Shown in pieces: positions 34,367-64,000 of a stretch of 64,000 bases of DNA. Numbering within the stretch: position 1 is the first letter of the stretch; each line of letters opens with the position of its first letter. The position numbers and the translations under genes are program-made. Origin of the DNA: Undaria pinnatifida. Lineage: Eukaryota; Sar; Phaeophyceae; Laminariales; Alariaceae. The notes under the pieces were generated by a model. It did no database searches. It worked only from the letters and a program-made list of their open reading frames with translations, and was not told where the DNA came from. The DNA lies in assembly GCA_012845835.1 (NCBI GenBank), contig JABAKD010000030.1:12751580-12815579 (forward strand), written 5' to 3'.

Positions 34367-35454
34367 GTTACCATGATATCCGGATATGCAAGGGCCGTTT
34401 GGATATTCATTTAAAAAAAGAAACGGTCTTATATATAGCGACAGCGCAGTAGTATCATATGTGCCGGCCAATAGACGTGTACTTGTCTAAACATATTTCA
34501 GGCTACTGTTTTTTAGCGCGACGCAAAATCAGCAAAAAAAAAGCACAGACAAAATCTACTGTAAACGTTAAACAAAAAACTTGATTGACTACACTAGAAA
34601 AACCCTTTCGTGATACCCACTTCTGCTGCGAAAGGGTAAATTGACCTCTGAATGAAGTAGTCAGGAAGTAGTCTGTTCCACCCCTAAAGGCACGTACTAG
34701 CGGATTATAAGCAGGAAACGAACACCCTCAGTCACGAAAACCCTTCATGCCAGGCATATCACTGGGAAAAAAACACATCTATTCGTATCCACTTCAAGTA
34801 TATATCTAAAACTTCGCACGAGTTTATACGATATAGGTACGCACGAGTCTTCTAATAAATCGATAAAGTAGGGTATATACTCGAGGGGTATCAAAACGCC
34901 TACCCCAGTATATGACAAAACAACTACAGGTTATTACAGTAGATGCACACCAGCTGTAATGGTGTACTTCTAGTAAAAGCGAAATCCGGGGGTTAAATCC
35001 TCACGTCCTTCCCTCCCATGTTTCTTGTTCAATGGATGTTACGGGAGGGTGTAGGTATGGTGCCCGGGTACCCCAGAGTATATAAACCCTACTAATAATA
35101 AACCTTTATACTACTACTGTAATAAAAACATCCTTCCTTGCACTGCTGTATAACTGCGGTCGCCGGAGAAGCGGGCGACACCGTCAACAACCGGCATGAG
35201 GATTTCTTCCATGAAAACGCCCTCTGTCATCGCGACACAAGAAGCCCTTTTAAGCCACGCGGAAGGCGCGGCAAAAAAAATATTCATACCATGCCAGAGA
35301 AATCCAAAAAGCCTTGCTGCGCCGTCAATTTTATGAATCGTGGTGTGTTGGAGACACCCACGGAGGGCAATCAGTCAATTGGACCAATCAATTAATTTGA
35401 CACAGCACGTGCATGGCACAACGCCAGACCCACCTTATTCCGCACAAAACACGA

Positions 35455-35580
35455 TCGCTAACTTTCCGGGGACTACCCCCCTCCCCCCCAACCCCAAGAT
35501 GGCTAACTTTCCGGGGACTACGCCCCCCCCCCCCCCCCTCCCCCTCCACCCCCCGGGGACGTCTCTCCCCCCCCTCCCCG
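35455..35580. repeat. C-rich duplication with CTTTCCGGGGACTAC
   Basis: GCTAACTTTCCGGGGACTAC occurs at about 35,458 and 35,503, each followed by a long C-rich run. A third partial GGGGACG follows. Confidence 0.65.
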
Positions 35581-36415
35581 TTCAATCCATAAAGTATGAC
35601 ATGCCACAACCGGTAGTCGCAACCGTGTCACGCGCGAGTCTCGCCTATAAATAGACCAAGCCAAAAATCTCGAAAACTAAGTCTTGCGCGCTTCGTTTCG
35701 CTTTGTAGCATACCGGGCCGGGTAATGACCTCACATCGACAGCAGTGGTCTCCGTTCCCCGGATACAAGAAACGAACATCCACGACAGATCCCTGGCGAA
35801 GCCAACGCCTGCGCATGCTGCCCACTCCTGCGCGCGGGCTCCCTTCGTGTCAAACGCCTCAGCCTAAAAAGTAGAATCGATGCCCGGGTCAGATCAAGGG
35901 TACTGTATCATACTGTACCACACTGTATCATACCCCCGTTTTTCACTATTAGTAGTGAGTTTTTTTACCATCATACCCGCACGAGTGTCTCTGCACCTCA
36001 CCGAAAAACAGACTTTATTTAGGCGATTTGTTTGCCACAACATAGCTAACCGTTCCGTTGCGCATTCATATCGCAAAATCAAGAAGCAAAAAAGCCGAAC
36101 ATAGCAAAATAACAGGGGCGGGGGGTGGGTCGCTCACGCAAGGGACCACTCGTGAACCACTTAAAATAAAGACCAAAGAGAGACCAAACAAAGACCAAAG
36201 AACGATCAAAGAAACACGCGCTCCCTGCCGTGGGTTTGGTCGCCAGCACTCTCTCAACACTCCCTCAGCACTCCCAACAAAAGCTGTGCCTGTCACAACA
36301 AAAACCCAGAGCATGCGCACCGCATCACCCCCCAAAAGCAAAGCAGGAGGGCATCCATGACGCTAACGTGCTACGTGTAGATGCCACGAAAGAAAGGACT
36401 CTTCGCTTACCGCCA

Positions 36416-36537
36416 TAGCCCATTTAGTCCATCACAAAACTAAACTCTGCATATGGCGCAACCCCTTCTCCCATATAGCCCATCTAATCCCATCACAACA
36501 CTAAACTCTGCATATGGCGCAACCCTTTCTCCCTCCC
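36416..36537. repeat. 60-base tandem duplication
   Basis: ATAGCCCATTTAGTCC and ATAGCCCATCTAATCCC begin units that share CTAAACTCTGCATATGGCGC and AACCC(C/T)TTCTCCC. Confidence 0.75.
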
Positions 36538-36979
36538 TCGCCATATCCACGCACACGCTGAGAAGCAAGCCGGGTGACCGGCAGTCCGAAGAGCCGGGTA
36601 CTACCTTCCACCACTCGTCTCTCCTGGGAAGGGTAAGGTGCTGGTGGGGCGAGCGCACGTCGGTCCAACCGACGTGCTGCCCGGTCCACCTACGCAGTTT
36701 GGGGCTTTCCTTGCCCTTTCGGGCTCTTGCGTGTGGCGCATCGTCCACCCGGACTAACTTCGGAGAGGTGAGGGGGGCTGGGAAAGAATCGCTGCAGCAA
36801 CCATTGCTGCTGTTCCTGCTGCCACACGGCGAGTTCCGCCCAGCTCCCCACTCTTGTCATCGCAGAGTGTTCCGTCGGATATACTTCCCAGTGAACACGT
36901 GCGTAGACAATATCATCCTTTCTAACCACACGGGAGGCGGGTCGCGATCCGTTTCTTATAGTTCTCTTATAATTCTAGC

Positions 36980-36985
36980 TTTATT
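36980..36985 (-). promoter_or_regulatory. Candidate polyadenylation signal of the transporter gene
   Basis: On the minus strand this reads AATAAA, 131 bases beyond the transporter stop codon. The spacing suits a short 3' UTR. It is a single hexamer match, and the organism's polyadenylation signal is not known. Confidence 0.35.
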
Positions 36986-37116
36986 GATCTCGTCGCACAA
37001 CCGTTTGACAACGACCAGTTGTTGCTTCCTACTGCAGTCGCTGCGGAACGAAAAAGTTCCACGACGACTTTTTTCGCAACGACCATTTGCTGCTGTCCTT
37101 CGAAAACGAAGCGGCT

Positions 37117-59648
<22,532 letters not shown>

Positions 59649-59649
59649 A

Positions 59650-60735
59650 ATATCACAGTGATCAGTTGCACCTGGCTCCCCTTGTGTTGCCAACTGGCGG
59701 CCAGGAGTCACGGACTGGCACAGCAGGGCAGAAGAGGAAGCAGACTCAGTGTGAAGCTGGAAAGATTCACGAGCGCGCGAGTGCAAATGGAGCACACGAG
59801 TATCGTCTGTGGATTGTGGGGCGGTGGGCCTGGACTGCGTATATTTTCTAGCGGCGGAACCGAAGAGCTGAGAATTGAGCCGCACCCAAAGCCCAAACAC
59901 CAACCACCATTCAACAACCTTCAAGAAGCAAATTATTTGTTATTCGTATGCCAGTATGCTGCTCGGTATCGTGGTATGCTTATGCTGGTACGCTGGTGAC
60001 TAATAATAATAAACATGCTCCTTTTGTAAAATACGTGTCAGTACCCACAATCTGCGAAAACGGGCGAAATGCGAGGCGAGCTCAAAGATGTGTCACGCCT
60101 TCAGGTGAGCCGCAGAGCCACGCAGCGAGGCCATGAGGTATCACTAACATCCGGAAAGGGTCACACGCGGCGATAGCCGGTGCCATGACCAAAAATCTTA
60201 TCACATACCTCAGTGGTACGTAAAACGAGACCAGCCAATGGCCAACGGATCAATCGTAAAGAAAAGTAAATATGGTCAATGGTCGAGAAAACGTTTTTTT
60301 TTCCCGAACCCCGGGCTTTTACGAAAGGAGGAAAGCCTTCAGTACATTGTGAAACGTCTCTCTCGAACAACGCATACGATGTGCTCGACCTAGGTGCCGT
60401 GCGTTGCCTCTCACGAGCGTTCTTCGCCAAATCCAGAGGTTTACCTACCAATGCTACAAGAGGAGTGCGATGGCCATCGGAGGAATTGAAGGTGTGTGGA
60501 CGAAATGATCGGTACCTCCCTCTCCATCCCTTTTTGTGTTCCGGAAGAGCAGGCAGTTCGTTTCATAGGCAGCAGCACCTGCAGCATCATCAGAATCAAC
60601 AGCAGCAGCAGCTGCAGCAGCATTACGTACCCTGTTGAGCTTAGTAGCACCTCACAAGAGAGACATCCCCTGCTGACTGCTGTTGTGGTGATTCCAAGCC
60701 GGGTGCAGGTGAGGGCTCAAGTACCTGTATAATAT
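59650..60735. other. Upstream region of the transporter gene
   Basis: The presumed promoter and 5' UTR lie here. No TATA box or core element stands out. A CAGCAG triplet run is at about 60,567-60,620. Minus-strand frames upstream of the ATG are open but lack ATG codons. Confidence 0.35.
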
Positions 60736-61046
60736 CCGGTCGCCCTGGTGGCGTATCAGGTTATCCTCGAGCCTGGTATAGGTCAGTTTCGTGAGGTCGA
60801 GCCTCACCGAGTGCATACTCGTACAAATTCCTTGGGGCTTTTTCTTGTGCACAATTTGACTTGCGGAAAACTCGAGAGCGTGAGTTAGCAACACTCGATG
60901 AAAAATCGACGAGCAGTGGGATTGCTGAACCCTATGCGCGATAAAAATTGAAGGCAAGGACCGGGGAGGAGAAGGGACGACACCTGTGACCACGGCTTGT
61001 CCAGAAGCTGGGTAAGTAGATGTGTGAAGAAAAAAAAAAAAAAAAA
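60735..61046 (+). mobile_element. SINE family 1, copy 3, with poly(A) tail
   Basis: This is the best preserved copy. It has an A-box-like TGGCGTATCAGG and a weak B-box-like GAGGTCGAGCCTC, then the shared body, and ends in a run of about 19 A (61,028-61,046), as expected for LINE-mobilised SINEs. Confidence 0.7.
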
Positions 61047-62069
61047 CTATCGGCCCTACCTTCATCGAAGCTGTTTCAGCAATCAGCTACCAGGGTGCTG
61101 CTGATTTTTCTTGTACCCCTCATAGCACTCGTACGTCGTAGAAGGTGCGCTCCGTCCCTCTGGCACGAGAGCCTCCACACATAACTACACACTTTGCTTA
61201 AGTACCAGGCATATACTCTCCGACCGATTTAAGAAGCTCTCTCTTAACTCCCCACGGAACACATGGCGATGCACAGCGTGGCGAACTCATCAATCAATGT
61301 CTCCATGTATTTCGAACGCTACCTCCATGCAAGGCTTCCATCTATCTGACGGGACATCACACTGGACCCTTCTCGTCATTTCGCGTCCCGGCTGATAATT
61401 TCCATTGGTAATTTGGTTTCAACCAATTCTTTCATACCGACTAATTACCTACGACGGAAGCCATTCCTCCTCTCACATCTAAAACTCTCGCTTAAAAAAA
61501 CCCGGAATCGGTACCAGTACACTGCTCTCTCTGCTGTTCAGTCACGTATTATACTGGTCGGAAATGTGGGCAAAAGTCGCAGTGTACGAGCACTGCAACG
61601 GACAGAAATAGACCCTCCCATTTCAATACTTGAACATTTCCCGACGTACTGCTATTGCCAGGACTCTGGTACCGGTATGCATGTCCTCGCGGACCCACGA
61701 ACAAAAATATACCAAAAATGAACGCCATCACCTGTAAAATAGCTGAGCATGACCCTCCCCCCCCCCCAACAGCCTCGACGGCGGACCCGCTGCAGCGTCG
61801 GCCAAGCACCCGTGGGGGGGTTCCATCGGGAGAAGCAAGGGCGGACGCCGTAGCAGCTGCAACTCCCATGGCGGCGGAGGGAGCTGCGAGCGACCCGACG
61901 GTCACTGTCGACCTGGAGGCGTCTGTACCCGGTGAGCATGGCAGTACCTGGTACATGCATCTCGTATTTTACCTACTGCTGCTGCTGTGCAGCAGAGTTG
62001 TTGCCAGTGAGACGTTTCTCTGCTACCAGATACAGCAGTGTGGCCGTACGAATAATACTCGTAATAAGA

Positions 62070-62350
62070 CGCTGATGTACAGGACCGTGGGCGCTAATTG
62101 TGTACTGCGTACGGCTGTAGAGATGGTCGTAAAACGCTGTACAGGGTATTTTCACAGAGTGGAGGACGTTAGACGCTACTGCTGCTGTACGGGTGTGGGT
62201 CGTATAGTACTCGTATTTAGATGCTGGTGTACAGGACCGTGGGTGCTAAATGTGCACTGATCGTTGCTGTACGGCTGTACAGAGGGTCGTAAAACGCTGT
62301 ACAGGGAATATATACAGGGTGGAGGGCGTTTTACAGAGTGGTCGATAAGA
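62070..62350. repeat. 152-base tandem duplication
   Basis: GTACAGGACCGTGGGCGCTA at 62,078 and GTACAGGACCGTGGGTGCTA at 62,230 start two units. Both continue with TACGGCTGTA, GGTCGTAAAACGCTGTACAG and GTGGAGG(A/G)CGTT. Confidence 0.72.
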
Positions 62351-63402
62351 GGTCTGCTTGTCGGCATGCATGCCTGCGTCCTCGTCTGCCTGTATGCCTG
62401 TCTGCCTACCTTTTTTGTCGATTTGAGGTAGTCGGGTCGGGTGCATCATGATGAGATGCGCAAGGTAGACCCAGCCAGAAACCACAACGCACTCCTCTCT
62501 GGCTGTCATATATGATCAGAGTGGCTTGTTTCCCAGAAGGATTTGCCGCAGGCAGCGTGTAACATCAAAGCATTGCTCTCTCTCTTAGTCAAGGTCCCAC
62601 GTCCCGCGAGACAAGCTAAACGCTCCTTCGCGAAGGCTGTCAGGAGTCGAGATGACCATCTCGGGAAAACTCTTGTTTTTGACGTTGAAGCTTTGTCCGC
62701 GCTCCCCAGCTTCGAGCCCCGAAGTATATACCAGATAGTCGGCATGGCTTGGACTCGGTTATGGTTGTAGTTGTGGGGTGGAGCGCCGGGTACTTCTCTG
62801 TTGGCGTTAGTAGAGCAACAATAACATGCCGTCAACAGCCAGTACCAAATTCAACATGATACTGGGTCGTTATGGTACTGGTTGTAGTATACCTGGTGTA
62901 ATACCCGGTATAACATTGTACATGCCAATACGACAGCCGAAAATGAGAACGGCGGCGAAAATTGGAAACGGTCAATTCCCTTCGGTCGAAGCAATCCCCA
63001 TTTTGTCATTTTCACCGCGTCATGCCTTGCTTCCTTTTCTTGTAATTTTGTTACTTGTACCACAGAGGTGTACGGGGCGTGAAAGTAGCAATCGCCACCT
63101 TTTCCTCTGTGGTTTTGTGTTTTTTGTGTCCTTTGTTTTGTTGTGTTTTTCATGTCTTCACATTACTAATAATGGTTGCTTTCGTCTGTTTCCGTTAAAT
63201 CCCAAAATGACGTTTTGCTTTTTGGGGCATACACGAATAAAATATGCGAAACATACGAATTTATTATTTACGGCAATACGTGCTTCGAGTACGAAATACG
63301 GAAGTTCGAAAAAATGAAAGTGCGATATTTCTCGTACTTCTTCGTATGTACGTGACTACCCAAATGCTCAGCGCCACGCGACACCCCAATGGTTTTTTTC
63401 AT

Positions 63403-63660
63403 TTTCGGCAAAACGTGCCAATCGTACCTGTTGTGAATTGCGGCACGTACGTACAGCGTCGATTTTGTGGTGCAAGGTGCCAAGAACAAGTACAGCAACT
63501 ACTGTACATGGATACCTTCTGACAGGTTTGGCAAAACGTGCCAATCGTACTTGAATCTGTTGCGAATTCCGGTACGTACGTATAACATCGTTTTTGTGGT
63601 GCGAGGTGCCAAAGATGAGTACCCGGTACATCAGAAATACGTACCCATGCTATGATACCT
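63403..63660. repeat. 123-base tandem duplication
   Basis: GGCAAAACGTGCCAATCGTA occurs at 63,407 and 63,530. Both units continue with GTTG(T/C)GAATT, ACGTACGTA, TTTTGTGGTGC(A/G)AGGTGCCA and end at ATACCTTCTGA. Confidence 0.78.
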
Positions 63661-63894
63661 TCTGAAAAGAAGCACAAACGGAGCGCGCTGATGCTCCTAC
63701 AATACTAAATGAAAGAAAAGGTCGTGTGCATGTCAATTCAGTAATTGCAATTTCAGTTGTACCTGGCCAGGTGTGCATTATTGCATTATTGACGTGGCCA
63801 GCTTTTATTTATCGTGTACCATTTTGATTAGTTTGACCATACTGGCAGACGGTTGATGGATCAATTTGATGGATCGACAACAACGCAGACGTCC

Positions 63895-64000
63895 TGCTTT
63901 TTTTTCACGCATCTACTTTCCAGCTTCCGGGCAAGCCATGCTCACAGGTGTCGTCCCTTCTCCCCCCCGGTCCTTGCCTTCAGTTTTTATCACGCATAGG
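63895..64000 (-). mobile_element. SINE family 1, copy 4, cut by the window end
   Basis: Read on the minus strand it matches the 3' half of copy 3: TATGCGTGATAAAAA, GAAGGCAAGGACCGG, GACACCTGTGAGCATGGCTT and GGAAGCTGGAAAGTAGATG, then an A-rich tail. The head lies outside the window. Confidence 0.65.

Noticed and set aside
59649-59924. N-terminal extension of transporter exon 1
   Set aside because: The frame is open but has no ATG before 59,648. It would need a non-ATG start or an unseen upstream exon.

Overview
This is eukaryotic nuclear DNA with few genes and many repeats. It has spliced genes with GT-AG introns, one intron of about 16 kb, tRNA-derived SINEs, remains of non-LTR retrotransposons, long microsatellites and a 500-base assembly gap. 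Glycine/serine-rich coding segments, a PLC-type PH-like domain and trinucleotide-rich introns make a large-genome stramenopile alga, such as a brown alga, my best guess. That guess is weak. Nothing suggests a bacterium or a virus.

Two genes can be supported. The clearer one is on the minus strand, 59,648 down to 37,117. Five exons join in perfect phase into a 441-residue SLC35F1/F2-type solute transporter of the drug/metabolite transporter superfamily, with a candidate AATAAA signal 131 bases past the stop. Its third intron (16,012 bases) holds about a quarter of the window. The second gene is on the plus strand in the first 17 kb. Its last three exons (12,646-12,819, 16,464-16,595, 16,774-16,959) encode a C-terminal PH-like domain and a stop. 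An isolated coding-like exon at 2,290-2,520 on the same strand may be its start, but the exons between are uncertain.

Layout: 1-2.1 kb, a SINE and unassigned sequence; 2.3-17 kb, the plus-strand gene with its introns, including a 3-copy 180-base tandem repeat (2.7-3.3 kb), a region dense in a palindromic motif (7.2-9 kb), and a degenerate tandem array with a long inverted repeat (13.9-16.1 kb); 17-19 kb, G-rich and short-period repeats and the assembly gap; 19.2-26.4 kb, a C-rich complex with repeated retroelement 3' ends all in one orientation; 26.4-36.4 kb, mostly unassigned sequence with several tandem duplications; 37.1-59.6 kb, the transporter gene; 59.7-64 kb, its upstream region with SINE copies and tandem duplications.

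The most unusual signals are: (i) a 9-base palindrome-like motif, TACCTGGTA/TACCAGGTA, scattered across the window far more often than chance, with related TAC-N6-GTA palindromes; (ii) the C-rich complex, where at least four 5'-truncated non-LTR elements and four copies of a second sequence all point the same way and all end at the same short junction into C-rich DNA; and (iii) at least nine copies of a small dispersed element whose ends form a near-perfect hairpin at 4.9-5.0 kb.
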